Shown here piece after piece: positions 6,139 to 14,303 of a DNA stretch of 15,484 nucleotides. This stretch comes from a bacterium (GTDB lineage: Bacteria; Patescibacteriota; Minisyncoccia; Phycocordibacterales; UBA1550), in the NCBI GenBank assembly GCA_021812665.1, contig JAKAMX010000014.1, positions 1 to 15,484 on the forward strand. The letters are read 5' to 3'. Position 1 is the first letter of the stretch; the number at the start of each line of letters is the position of its first letter. The notes beneath the pieces are model-generated. The model was not told the origin of the DNA and made no database searches. It saw nothing but the letters and a program-made list of their open reading frames with translations. The position numbers and the translations under genes are program-made.

Positions 6139-6684
6139 ATGCGAGTTCTAGTTTTGACCATTGTGGCAATGATTACGACCGCAGTTACCGCTTGGTACTT
6201 TTTATCGGATAATTCTATTCAGAAAAGTATGTCACTAGCCATAACGAGTCCGGCGTTTGAAAACAACGGACGGATTCCATCCAGATTTACCTGTGATGGA
6301 AAAAATATTTCACCTGAGATTATTTTTTCGGGGATACCAGCAGACACGAAAAGTCTAGCTCTAACACTGGAGGACCCCGATGTGCCGCACACAATTCGGC
6401 CCGACGGTATGTGGAATCACTGGGTCGTATGGGACATTCCACCGGGCATACACAGAGTGGGCGAGGGGAGCACGCCGCCTGGTATTGTAGGTGTAAATAC
6501 AGATAAAAAAGTCGGCTATACTGGTCCATGTCCGCCAGACCGTGAACATCGCTACGTTTTTACGCTATATGCGCTCAACGCAACGCTCTCGCTTCCCGAA
6601 GGTTCAACGAAAGAGGAACTCCTCGCTGCTCTTGCTCCGCACGTTTTAGAGACAGCACAACTTATTGGCCGTTATGTACGCTAA
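6139..6684 (+). CDS. YbhB/YbcL-type phosphatidylethanolamine-binding-like protein
   Basis: A 181-residue protein of the PEBP (Raf kinase inhibitor-like) family. A hydrophobic N-terminus (about residues 3-22) is a signal peptide or anchor, so the domain probably faces outward. The family pocket is visible: LEDPDVP (about 77-83), the NHWVVWDIP segment (93-101), and YTGPCPPDREHRYVF (about 127-141) with the conserved GPCPP and His137. Bacterial members bind small anionic ligands; their role is largely unknown. The frame is open upstream to 5995, but that part overlaps nth, and the -10 spacing supports the ATG at 6139. The MFS gene starts seven bases after the stop, so the two are probably one operon. 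Confidence 0.92.
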   Translation: MRVLVLTIVAMITTAVTAWYFLSDNSIQKSMSLAITSPAFENNGRIPSRFTCDGKNISPEIIFSGIPADTKSLALTLEDPDVPHTIRPDGMWNHWVVWDIPPGIHRVGEGSTPPGIVGVNTDKKVGYTGPCPPDREHRYVFTLYALNATLSLPEGSTKEELLAALAPHVLETAQLIGRYVR

Positions 6685-6691
6685 ATAAATA

Positions 6692-7888
6692 ATGCAGGAA
6701 AATTCAGATTGTTTACTAACAAACAGGGAATTACGAAGTGGGTTTTTGGGGTTATATTGGGGTCGCTTGCTGACAGCAGTATCTGTCGGACTTCTTGGCG
6801 TATTTCTTCCGATCTTTTTGTACAACATTTTTGACGGCAATATATCACTCGTGATGCTGTATTATGCCGCGTCGTGTTTTGTATATCTATTTCTTGTTCC
6901 TCTTGGTGCACAATTTTTAAATCGTTTTGGTTTTCGCAAGGCACTTATTTTAGCAAGCTTTGCGGCCGCCGCGATCAATTTTGCATACTATTTCACCACA
7001 AAAGAAAATTTGATAATTCTTATTCCTCTTTCTCTATTATTTTTGGTAATTTATCGAATTCTTTTTTGGGTTCCCTACAACGTAGACTTTGCCATCTTCA
7101 CAAACAACGGAAAAAGAGGAGGACAAGTTGGGCTTATGCTCTCAACGATCACTCTGTTTGGAGTTGCGGGACCAATGATCGCAGGATACGTTATCGAGAC
7201 GTGGTCAATGCAGGTTTTGTTTTTTGTCGCAGTCGCAGCGTATGCACTCGGAGCGGTTCCATTCGCTTTTGTGCCAAGAACAAACGAACGATTTAGCTGG
7301 AGCTACCGACGAGTATGGCAGGAACTTTTTTCAAAACGAAATCGTGGTGTCGTGCTCGCATCAATTGCAAACGGGGCAGAGGATATCATCGGTGTCGTTG
7401 TGTGGCCCATTTTTATTTTCTTGTTACTCCAAGGTGACTACTTTAGAGTCGGTGCGCTCTCGAGCTTCATTGTTGGCGTTACTGTTTTGATGCAATACCT
7501 GTTTGGCAACTATTTAGATAAAATGGGCACAAAAGATCGAGCGCTCAAGGCTGGAAGCGTTCTCTACGCAATCGGGTGGATCGTGAAGATATTTGTTGCT
7601 ACTGCATTTCAGGTATTTATCGCAGGGCTCTATCATAAGGTGACTAAAGTTCTAACCGACACATCATACGACACCATCTTTTTTGAGCTTGCAGCCGATC
7701 AGGGTCACTATGTAGATGAATTTACCGTACTGGGTGAAATGGCGGTCCAGGTAGGCAAAATGGCGGCTGCAGGAGGGGTGGCGCTTATTGCGCTTTTTGT
7801 AAGCCTCAAGTGGACGTTTATCATAGGAGCGCTCGCTTCGCTTGCGTTCACAACGCTTTCTAACGCAAGAGAACAGCGAATCATCTAA
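6692..7888 (+). CDS. Major facilitator superfamily transporter
   Basis: A 398-residue polytopic membrane protein with about twelve hydrophobic helices in two halves. A polar loop at about 190-220 (FVPRTNERFSWSYRRVWQEL) separates them. After helix 2 the loop LNRFGFRKAL matches the MFS motif A position, and the second half has LDKMGTKDRAL in the equivalent place, as expected for the internal duplication. The substrate cannot be told from sequence; drug or metabolite export is possible. The start is an ATG in TAAATAAATAATG, seven bases after the PEBP stop, without a Shine-Dalgarno sequence. Translation probably follows from the upstream gene. No terminator hairpin was found after the stop. Confidence 0.87.
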   Translation: MQENSDCLLTNRELRSGFLGLYWGRLLTAVSVGLLGVFLPIFLYNIFDGNISLVMLYYAASCFVYLFLVPLGAQFLNRFGFRKALILASFAAAAINFAYYFTTKENLIILIPLSLLFLVIYRILFWVPYNVDFAIFTNNGKRGGQVGLMLSTITLFGVAGPMIAGYVIETWSMQVLFFVAVAAYALGAVPFAFVPRTNERFSWSYRRVWQELFSKRNRGVVLASIANGAEDIIGVVVWPIFIFLLLQGDYFRVGALSSFIVGVTVLMQYLFGNYLDKMGTKDRALKAGSVLYAIGWIVKIFVATAFQVFIAGLYHKVTKVLTDTSYDTIFFELAADQGHYVDEFTVLGEMAVQVGKMAAAGGVALIALFVSLKWTFIIGALASLAFTTLSNAREQRII

Positions 7889-7946
7889 TCTGCGCTAACG
7901 GTGGCCACATACGATAGGGGGAAGGCCGACCTGAGCCGTATTTTGC

Positions 7947-8052
7947 TATAATATGCATGTCGCACAATATATCTTTTGCGACATTAAGATAGGCGTAAAA
8001 AAGAGGCTCCCAGAGAAGTATCTGACGGCCATTCCTGTGGAAATAGAGCTTC
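7947..8052 (+). ncRNA. Candidate small RNA gene with 5' hairpin
   Basis: An extended -10, TGC-TATAAT (7944-7952), is followed by a perfect 8-bp inverted repeat: ATGTCGCA (7957-7964) and TGCGACAT (7977-7984) with a 12-base loop. The expected transcription start (about 7959) falls at the foot of this hairpin, so the RNA would begin with it. An ATG at 7957 leads only to an 11-codon frame, and its four-base spacing from the -10 departs from the six or seven seen at real genes here. Downstream is a purine-rich stretch and a small TTCC-TGT-GGAA hairpin. The 3' end is not defined and would run antisense to the small gene ending at 8053. No known RNA family is recognised. Confidence 0.3.
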
Positions 8053-8274
8053 TTACTTATGAATTACTCCCCAAATGCTTGTTCCAAGATATACAAATAA
8101 AGGTTTTATATACGTCCCCCACGCAACAACAAAAATGTTGATGATCTGACGGACGATAGAAATATCAGCCAATCGACGCAAATCAATTTTAAAGTACGCC
8201 AGAAGCGCAATCGCAACAATCGCAAGCAAAACAATCTGTATAAATCCGTTTCTAGGACTTTTGGGGTTTTTCAT
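8053..8274 (-). CDS. Small two-helix membrane protein
   Basis: A 73-residue protein of unknown function. A basic, Pro-containing N-terminus (MKNPKSPRNG) precedes a hydrophobic helix at about 12-28. A short charged stretch (KIDLRRLADIS) and a second hydrophobic region at about 43-66 follow. It is probably an inner-membrane protein with both ends on the same side. The ATG lies seven bases after a consensus TATAAT (minus strand; plus positions 8282-8287), which supports a real, separately transcribed gene. It also sits 22 bases after the M23 peptidase gene, so cotranscription is possible. No Shine-Dalgarno sequence or terminator is seen. Confidence 0.7.
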   Translation of the reverse strand: MKNPKSPRNGFIQIVLLAIVAIALLAYFKIDLRRLADISIVRQIINIFVVAWGTYIKPLFVYLGTSIWGVIHK

Positions 8275-8281
8275 GAGTTAG

Positions 8282-8287
8282 ATTATA
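8282..8287 (-). promoter_or_regulatory. -10 element of the small membrane protein gene
   Basis: On the minus strand TATAAT lies in the short gap after the M23 peptidase stop, seven bases before the ATG at 8274. This gives a predicted leaderless mRNA within a row of minus-strand genes. Confidence 0.55.
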
Positions 8288-8296
8288 CTCCTGGGC

Positions 8297-9571
8297 TTAT
8301 AAATAATCCATTGGATCAAGATATGCATTAATGGCCGCAAGTGGCATTGTATACGTTCTGCCACCACAAGCCTTACTTGGTCGATTTTCGACCTTCACAG
8401 CTGCCGCAGCGAACAAGGTAACATGTAAGTGTGGTCCTGTTGAATAGCCAGTCTTTCCACTGTAACCAATTACATCACCCGTATCTACCGTGTCGCCTGG
8501 CGATGCTTTGATGAGTGAAAAATGAGCATAGAGCGTTGCGAGTCCATTGTTGTGCTTGATGAGTACCCACTTTCCATAAGAAGCACCCGGACAAACACGA
8601 TCCGTATCCCCAGTAGCCCAAACGGTGCCACCCAACATTGCCATAACTGGCGTACCAATCGATGCCTTAAAGTCAGTGCCATTGTGTGTCCCCGATGCGT
8701 ATAGTCTGCCTGAGGAACTCGTTCTTCCGAATTGTTGCGTGATAATAAGTGGATCAAGTGGTGGTGAAAAAACTTTTTTTCCACGTGGTGGAATTGATGT
8801 TGGGTCAAGAATAAATTTTAGTGTTTGCTCATAGTCACGAAGCTCTTGTTCAAGCGCATCAGCGAGCGCAAGTTTTTGTTTCAAGAGCTTCGCAAAGGCG
8901 GACTCTTGGTTCTTTGTCTGAGCCAGCAAACGGGCTTTCTCTGCTTTTGTCTGTTCGGCAATAGTTTTTTGATCCGACAGCTCGGATTTGAGATTGAGGT
9001 AGTTCTTCTTTTCTATTTTCTTTTGATTTGTCTTATTCTCCAGATCAGCCTTCAGTACCTTAACCTGCTCAATGTCCTGTGCAACTTTTGTATTAAATTG
9101 AGTAATCGCCTCTATATCGTCCCAAAGTCCAGAAAAGCTTTCGTTGGACAAAGCAACTTCTAGTAAATCGAGAGCATCTCTCTCGTACACAACTCGGATA
9201 GCTTCCTTGATAGCCGCCATTCGATCATCAATCTGTTTCTGCCGGTCAGTTATTTGAGAACTCAGTTGTGAAATTTTTTGATTGGTAGTATCAACATTTA
9301 TCTGCGTGATCTTTATTTCTGTTTGAAGTTTTTTTCTCGTCAAATCAAGCTCAACGATCGAAGTATTGAGTGTTTTCTTCTGCGCGCCAAGATTGTTGAG
9401 ACTATTTTGGATAACTGGAATCTCCTGCTTGAGTTTTTGCAGTTGTTCACTTGTTGAAGTTATTTTGCCCTGAATCTCGGTGACTGTTTGTGCGCGCACA
9501 AACGTTGCAACGACAAGCGCAGCACCACCGACAGCGATCAGAGCGAGACATTGATAAAAAAAGAGGCGCAT
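8297..9571 (-). CDS. EnvC-like M23 peptidase with coiled-coil domain
   Basis: A 424-residue exported protein that either cuts peptidoglycan cross-links or activates an amidase. A signal peptide or anchor spans about 1-27. A long coiled coil covers about 30-255, with repeated Q/K/L heptads. A LytM/M23 domain covers about 275-395. The zinc site looks intact: H296-x3-D300 in THNGTDF, His350 in LYAHFS, and H381-x-H383 in GPHLHV. EnvC itself has a degenerate site and only activates amidases, so this copy may be a true endopeptidase. The frame extends to a TTG overlapping gltX; the ATG at 9571, which begins MRLFFYQC, is preferred because it starts the signal peptide. It lies seven bases after the gltX stop, as part of the cell wall operon. 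Confidence 0.92.
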   Translation of the reverse strand: MRLFFYQCLALIAVGGAALVVATFVRAQTVTEIQGKITSTSEQLQKLKQEIPVIQNSLNNLGAQKKTLNTSIVELDLTRKKLQTEIKITQINVDTTNQKISQLSSQITDRQKQIDDRMAAIKEAIRVVYERDALDLLEVALSNESFSGLWDDIEAITQFNTKVAQDIEQVKVLKADLENKTNQKKIEKKNYLNLKSELSDQKTIAEQTKAEKARLLAQTKNQESAFAKLLKQKLALADALEQELRDYEQTLKFILDPTSIPPRGKKVFSPPLDPLIITQQFGRTSSSGRLYASGTHNGTDFKASIGTPVMAMLGGTVWATGDTDRVCPGASYGKWVLIKHNNGLATLYAHFSLIKASPGDTVDTGDVIGYSGKTGYSTGPHLHVTLFAAAAVKVENRPSKACGGRTYTMPLAAINAYLDPMDYL

Positions 9572-9578
9572 AAATGAT

Positions 9579-10928
9579 CTACGCAGTAACAAGTTTTATT
9601 GCGTGCGTAATTCGACGAAGCGCTATTTCTTTTCCAAGAATTTCAGAAAGAATAAATGGGTCTGGTGATTTTGAACGCCCAGAAAGCGCAAAACGCATGG
9701 GCCACAGCACGCGCCCCCTGCCAGCCTCGGTCGCATAATCCCACAATGCGGTCTTAATAACTTCAGCAGTAAAATGCTGAGCATCAATGCTATTCAACAT
9801 ATTGACTACTTTGTCAAGATGCTTTGCAATGTCTTCAAAACTTTGTTCATCTTTCCCAGCGAGATCGTTTTTACTATATTCGGGATCGATAAAAAAATAT
9901 GTGAACTCCCCTTCTGTCGCCAACGATGCAACTTCTCCAAAGGTCGCAATGCGATCAATGATGGTTGGAACAATTTTTACAAAGAGCTCATTATTCGCTT
10001 CCGCTTTCTCTTTGAGATCGACTGGCATATATTTCAATATTGTCTCCCTTGCTTCGTTAATAGAAAGATTTTTAAGGTAGTGTTTGTTTAACCACTTTAG
10101 TTTATCAATATTAAAAACTGCACCAGCTTTTTGTAGTTTTTCGAGACTAAAAAGTTTGATCATTTCATCAAGAGAGATGATCTCTTGATCATTTCCTGGA
10201 TTCCATCCCATGAGTGCAACGAAGTTAAGAATTGCCGCAGGCAGATATCCTTCTTGTCTGTACTCAGTGACAGCAAGCGCACCATGTCGCTTTGAAAGCT
10301 TTGAGCGGTCCGGGGCAAGAATCATCGGCAAATGTGCGTATACGGGTCGTGGTGCGCCAAGCGCCTCCTGGATAAGGATTTGTCGTGGTGTGTTTGAAAT
10401 ACCATCATCGCCACGAATAATGTGCGTTACTCCCATCTCAAAATCATCGACAACGACCGCGAAATGATAGAGCGGCGATTCAAAATCCTTCGCAATTACG
10501 AAATCACCAAGCTCTGTAGTATCAAACGTAATATCACCGCGCGCCTCATCTCGGAAAGTTACGACTTTGTTTGGGTTTTTAAATCGAATAACCTCTGCGT
10601 GTTGCCCCTCTTCCTTAATTTCTTCTTTTGAAATATATGCTGTTCCGCGCGACACAAGATCTTTAAGATGTTTTTTATAGATGTGTCCTCGCTCAGACTG
10701 ACGATAAAATTCATCATGCACAAGACCGAGCCATGCAAGACCGTCAATGATATTGTCCTCATACTCTTTTTTAGAGCGCTCTTTGTCGGTGTCCTCGATA
10801 CGTAAAATGAATGACCCCTTGTGTTGGCGCGCGTATAACCATGCATACAAAGCTGTTCGAACAGAACCGATATGAAGCACGCCGGTGGGAGATGGTGCAA
10901 ATCGTGTTATTACTTTTTTCATTGTCAT
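9579..10928 (-). CDS. gltX: Glutamate--tRNA ligase
   Basis: A class I aminoacyl-tRNA synthetase that charges tRNA-Glu in the cytoplasm. Without a separate GlnRS it may also charge tRNA-Gln for a GatCAB amidotransferase, which is not visible in this window. About 449 residues, near the usual 460-490. The HIGH signature is FAPSPTGVLHIGSVRTALYAW in two joined parts (about residues 10-30), and the KMSKS signature is DRSKLSKRHGA (about 208-218). The Rossmann core and the C-terminal helical anticodon region are both present. Two in-frame ATGs at 10928 and 10922 are possible; the first, four bases after the murG stop, is listed. Its placement behind murG suggests cotranscription with cell wall genes. 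Confidence 0.96.
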   Translation of the reverse strand: MTMKKVITRFAPSPTGVLHIGSVRTALYAWLYARQHKGSFILRIEDTDKERSKKEYEDNIIDGLAWLGLVHDEFYRQSERGHIYKKHLKDLVSRGTAYISKEEIKEEGQHAEVIRFKNPNKVVTFRDEARGDITFDTTELGDFVIAKDFESPLYHFAVVVDDFEMGVTHIIRGDDGISNTPRQILIQEALGAPRPVYAHLPMILAPDRSKLSKRHGALAVTEYRQEGYLPAAILNFVALMGWNPGNDQEIISLDEMIKLFSLEKLQKAGAVFNIDKLKWLNKHYLKNLSINEARETILKYMPVDLKEKAEANNELFVKIVPTIIDRIATFGEVASLATEGEFTYFFIDPEYSKNDLAGKDEQSFEDIAKHLDKVVNMLNSIDAQHFTAEVIKTALWDYATEAGRGRVLWPMRFALSGRSKSPDPFILSEILGKEIALRRITHAIKLVTA

Positions 10929-10932
10929 ATCG

Positions 10933-12066
10933 TTAATCCTGGATCTTGTGCTGCAAAACAATTGCTAAAATTTCGTCGGCAATCTTTGCTGCTGCATCCG
11001 TTCGCGCAAAGACGCGTGCCGCCTCCTTCATCGATCTTTGTCTCTCAGTATCTGCCATCAATCTATCGATCTCAGAAATAAGAATATTAGGCCCAAGATT
11101 TGACTCTTCGATCACCAAAGCGCCTCCCGCTCGCGCATACGCAAATGCATTTTTACGTTGGTGGTCACCAACATGATTTGCAATAGGAATGAGTATTGCT
11201 GGCAAACCCCATACAGCGATCTCAAAAATTGCAGACCCTGCGCGGGACACAACGATTGTCGATGCCTCCGCAGCAAGTTTCATCGTCATTGTATCGAGAT
11301 AGCCATACACATGGTAGCGCGAAGCATTTGGGTTGCCCGCAAGTAAACCATTTACAATATTTTTCACTTCTTCGGCATTCGCTTCGCCTGTTTGATGGAT
11401 CACCTGATATTTTTCAACAAGACGCGGTGACAACGTCACGATCTCTTCATTGATAAGGCGCGCGCCCTGCGATCCGCCAAGGACCAGGAGCACGGGAACC
11501 TTGGGGTCAAGTCCCAATTCCTTCCACGCATCTTTTCCCGAAGGCCGAATTACCTCTTCGCGAATAGGATTGCCTGTTAGGGCAGTTTTACCTATCGGGA
11601 AATATGTTGCCGCCTCTGGATATGAAATTGCAATTTTGTTTGCAAACTTGCCAGCAATCTGGTTTACACGACCTGGCACTGTATCTGACTCGTGAATGAT
11701 TATCGGAATTCTAAAGAACACTGCTGCAACAAGGACAGGAAACGAAGCAAATCCACCTTTTCCAAAAACAACATCCGGATACAAGGAAAACATTTGGAAT
11801 ATTGCGCGGATAATCCCCCAGCCAGTTTTAAAAACATCGATAATATTTTGTAACGAAAAATATCCACGCATTTTTCCAGCGGTCACTCTTTCAAAAACAA
11901 TCTTGTTATCATCGAGAAGCTTTTGGTCATATGGTTCCGTCGACATGAAGTACAGATCGATCGGTGGTAAATTTTCAGCCAAAAGTCGCTGATTTAATTT
12001 TTCAGCGACTGCGATAATTGGGTAAAAGTGCCCTCCGCTTCCCCCTCCGGTAAAAAGTATTTTCAT
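10933..12066 (-). CDS. murG: UDP-GlcNAc:lipid I N-acetylglucosaminyltransferase
   Basis: MurG converts lipid I to lipid II on the inner face of the membrane, the last cytoplasmic step of peptidoglycan precursor synthesis. It has 377 residues, slightly over the usual 355. The glycine loop GGGSGGH (7-13) is followed by HESDTVPGRVN (125-135), the second glycine loop GGSQGA (197-202), SRAGSAIFE (274-282) with the UDP-binding acidic residue, and NHVGDHQRKNA (297-307). The ATG overlaps the ftsW stop as ATGA, which indicates translational coupling. It receives lipid I from MraY, two genes upstream, and hands lipid II to the FtsW pathway. Confidence 0.97.
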   Translation of the reverse strand: MKILFTGGGSGGHFYPIIAVAEKLNQRLLAENLPPIDLYFMSTEPYDQKLLDDNKIVFERVTAGKMRGYFSLQNIIDVFKTGWGIIRAIFQMFSLYPDVVFGKGGFASFPVLVAAVFFRIPIIIHESDTVPGRVNQIAGKFANKIAISYPEAATYFPIGKTALTGNPIREEVIRPSGKDAWKELGLDPKVPVLLVLGGSQGARLINEEIVTLSPRLVEKYQVIHQTGEANAEEVKNIVNGLLAGNPNASRYHVYGYLDTMTMKLAAEASTIVVSRAGSAIFEIAVWGLPAILIPIANHVGDHQRKNAFAYARAGGALVIEESNLGPNILISEIDRLMADTERQRSMKEAARVFARTDAAAKIADEILAIVLQHKIQD

Positions 12067-13166
12067 ATACGTGATGATTTCGAAATATTGAGGAGAATGC
12101 CGATCTCAAGAAAGGCAAACAATAACGCTGTGCCGCCGTGGCTAATAAAAACGAGCGGTACGCCAGTGAGTGGGACAAGCCCGAGCATTGCTGCTATATT
12201 CGCAAAAGACTGCGATACGATCAGTATAACAATTCCTACAGCCAGTAGTCCACTAAACATATCTGGGTTATTTCTTGCAATTTGTATGCCTCGCACACCA
12301 AACAAAAGGAATAGGATAATGATCGCGCTTGCTCCAATAAATCCGAATTCTTCTGCTGCAACCGCAAAAATCGAGTCCCCTGTTGGCTCTGGAAGAGATC
12401 CAAATTTCTGAATACTTTGACCAAACCCTCGTCCTGTTATCCCCCCTGATCCAATCGCAAGCAATGACTTTTGAAGCTGATAGCTAGAACCCTGAGGATC
12501 ACGCGATGGATCAACAAAAGTGAGCAAGCGCTCCTTCACGTAAGGACGAACCATGGCCAAAGCCACTACCAACACTACTGAGCCAGCAAACAACAGAAAA
12601 AAGTGTCTAATTTTCATGCCCGCAGCAAGAAGCATCCCAACAAGCGCCAAGAAAAGGACCATAAGTGTTCCGGTATCAGGCTGAAGCAATAATATAATCG
12701 CCGGGACCGCGATTACTCCCGCAAATGTCACCAGCGAATATTTCAGTTGAGTTATTTTGTCTTTTAAGAGCGGAAGTAATGCGGCAAAATAAATTACTGC
12801 TGCAAGTTTTAGTGCCTCTGATGGCTGGAAAGAGGCTGGCCCGAGAGCGATCCATCGATGGGCACCCTTGATCTGCTGCAGTCCGACGTGAGGAACGAAC
12901 ACAAATAATGTTACTATCGCTGATGCAACAAATATGTGTAAAGAATATATTTTGAGCCACTTTAGTGGCATTTTATACGCAGCAATCATCGCTACGAGCC
13001 CCAACAGTAACCCAAGAACTATTTGCCCAAACAAGAGATCTTGCAGAGAAAATCCCTTTCTAAAAAACAGACCAAACGAGGCCGATGTAAAAATAAAAAG
13101 CCCTACAGACGCAAGGAGAAGAGTAAGCCCAAGAAATACTTTATCAAATGATCGCGCCTTTTTCAT
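12063..13166 (-). CDS. ftsW: SEDS-family peptidoglycan glycosyltransferase FtsW
   Basis: A polytopic SEDS protein of 367 residues with about ten membrane helices. SEDS proteins polymerise lipid II into glycan strands with a partner class B PBP. Visible family motifs are KGAHRWIALGPASFQPSE (about 100-117), QPDTGT (162-167), the SSYQLQKSLLAIGSGGITG region (about 227-245), LPEPTGDSIFAVAAEEFGFIG with Asp264 in the catalytic loop, and PLTGVPLVFISHGGTALL near the end. The FtsW call over RodA rests on its position between mraY and murG. A TTG further upstream is in frame, but the ATG at 13166, one base after the mraY stop, fits better. The class B PBP partner is not in this window. Confidence 0.93.
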   Translation of the reverse strand: MKKARSFDKVFLGLTLLLASVGLFIFTSASFGLFFRKGFSLQDLLFGQIVLGLLLGLVAMIAAYKMPLKWLKIYSLHIFVASAIVTLFVFVPHVGLQQIKGAHRWIALGPASFQPSEALKLAAVIYFAALLPLLKDKITQLKYSLVTFAGVIAVPAIILLLQPDTGTLMVLFLALVGMLLAAGMKIRHFFLLFAGSVVLVVALAMVRPYVKERLLTFVDPSRDPQGSSYQLQKSLLAIGSGGITGRGFGQSIQKFGSLPEPTGDSIFAVAAEEFGFIGASAIIILFLLFGVRGIQIARNNPDMFSGLLAVGIVILIVSQSFANIAAMLGLVPLTGVPLVFISHGGTALLFAFLEIGILLNISKSSRI

Positions 13167-13167
13167 T

Positions 13168-14223
13168 TCATCCAATGAGTGCAATTATTGTTCCAATGAT
13201 TGCAAAAATGACAGACAACACCCAGTAACGCATTGTCACTTTATACGGAGGCCAACCGATTGCCTGAAAATGATTGTGAAGCGGAGCCACGACAAATACC
13301 TTCTTGCCATTTCTAAATTTTTTAGAAAGGATCTGTATCAAACTCGAAGCACTCGTGACTACCAATAAGAGTGCTATAACAGGAAGTACCACTACACTTT
13401 TTGTAAGAAATGCAACAACAGTCAATGACGTAGTGAGCGCCATTGTTCCTGTTTCAGAATTAAAAAATCTTGCGGGAGGAATGTTGAACCACAAGAATGC
13501 CAACAGTCCACCGACAACAACAGTAGAAAAGGCCGCAAGGTCAATTTGTCCATGCGCATAAGCGATAACCGCGTACGCTGAGAAAATTGAGGCAAATACT
13601 CCGCCTGAGAGTCCGTCAACACCATCAATAATCCCCCCGGAATAAATACCAATCATTACAATAATGAAAAACGGTATGAATAAGAGCCCAAGGTGGAGAT
13701 CACCACTAAATGGAATGTGAATACTATCAACTCCGAGTTTTGCATAAAACCACCAAGCACCGAGAGCGCCGAGAGCTGTCACAAAAGCAAGCCGCACACG
13801 TAACGAGAGTCCTCCACCCATGTAGGTACCTGATTCGCGACAAACAAGGTAGTCATCAGTCAAGCCAAATAGTCCGCCTGCAATGAGTGTAAAAAACGGA
13901 AGCCATGTTTGGTTTCGAGATAAAAATGATAATTTTGAAAAAATGCTATGAGGGAAAAGTGAGGATGCGAGCGCAAGTAAAAAGACAGTCAGGAGAACTG
14001 ACCCCCACACCACAACGCCGCCCATCCGAGGTGTTTTACGTTCCTCGTCATTATGTAACTTACTTGAAATTGGCGCCTCTCCCCCGCCCAGCGCTTTTTT
14101 AACGCTCGACACTTTCCACATTTTGTGTCGATATAGAAAATCAGTCAAAAAAGGCGTTCCCGCAATACCCACAAAGAACGCTATCGCTGTTGGCAAAAAT
14201 ATTTTTATAACATTAATAGGCAT
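13168..14223 (-). CDS. mraY: Phospho-N-acetylmuramoyl-pentapeptide transferase
   Basis: MraY moves phospho-MurNAc-pentapeptide from UDP onto undecaprenyl phosphate to make lipid I. It has 351 residues and about ten membrane helices. KTPRMGG (63-69), the LTDDYL aspartate pair (D123-D124) and IDGVDGLSGG (199-208) match the family. Two substitutions stand out. The Asp of the FMGDxGSLAL motif (Asp265 of Aquifex MraY) is replaced by Glu257 in FFNSETGTMAL. The PIHHHF motif reads PLHNHF (about 314-319). Neighbours ftsW and murG support the assignment over a WecA-type transferase. A TTG seven codons upstream is possible, but the ATG at 14223 lies seven bases after TATAAC and is preferred. Confidence 0.94.
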   Translation of the reverse strand: MPINVIKIFLPTAIAFFVGIAGTPFLTDFLYRHKMWKVSSVKKALGGGEAPISSKLHNDEERKTPRMGGVVVWGSVLLTVFLLALASSLFPHSIFSKLSFLSRNQTWLPFFTLIAGGLFGLTDDYLVCRESGTYMGGGLSLRVRLAFVTALGALGAWWFYAKLGVDSIHIPFSGDLHLGLLFIPFFIIVMIGIYSGGIIDGVDGLSGGVFASIFSAYAVIAYAHGQIDLAAFSTVVVGGLLAFLWFNIPPARFFNSETGTMALTTSLTVVAFLTKSVVVLPVIALLLVVTSASSLIQILSKKFRNGKKVFVVAPLHNHFQAIGWPPYKVTMRYWVLSVIFAIIGTIIALIG

Positions 14224-14230
14224 GATCGTT

Positions 14231-14263
14231 GTTATATTGTACAAAAAATATGAGATAATTCAA
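14231..14263 (-). promoter_or_regulatory. Promoter of mraY-ftsW-murG-gltX operon
   Basis: On the minus strand a -35 TTGAAT (plus 14258-14263) is followed after 16 bases by TACAAT (14236-14241), which overlaps a second -10-like TATAAC (14231-14236). The two would give transcripts starting about five bases before, or right at, the ATG at 14223. No Shine-Dalgarno sequence is present. The short gap after the carboxypeptidase gene shows no strong terminator. Confidence 0.6.
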
Positions 14264-14303
14264 AACTGACGCGTAATAAAACACGTTCTGATTTGAGCCG
14301 GTT

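Noticed and set aside
7953..8141. Plus-strand frame of 62 codons starting right at the -10 box
   Set aside because: Its ATG is directly next to the -10, upstream of the expected transcription start. It overlaps the better supported minus-strand gene and shows no family features.
12934..13368. 144-codon plus-strand frame across the mraY/ftsW junction
   Set aside because: It crosses two clearly coding genes on the opposite strand and its composition is not protein-like.
14264..14303. Possible terminator after the carboxypeptidase gene (AAAAC and GTTTT arms)
   Set aside because: The pairing is only five weak A-T-rich base pairs across a long loop, with no continuous U-run after it.
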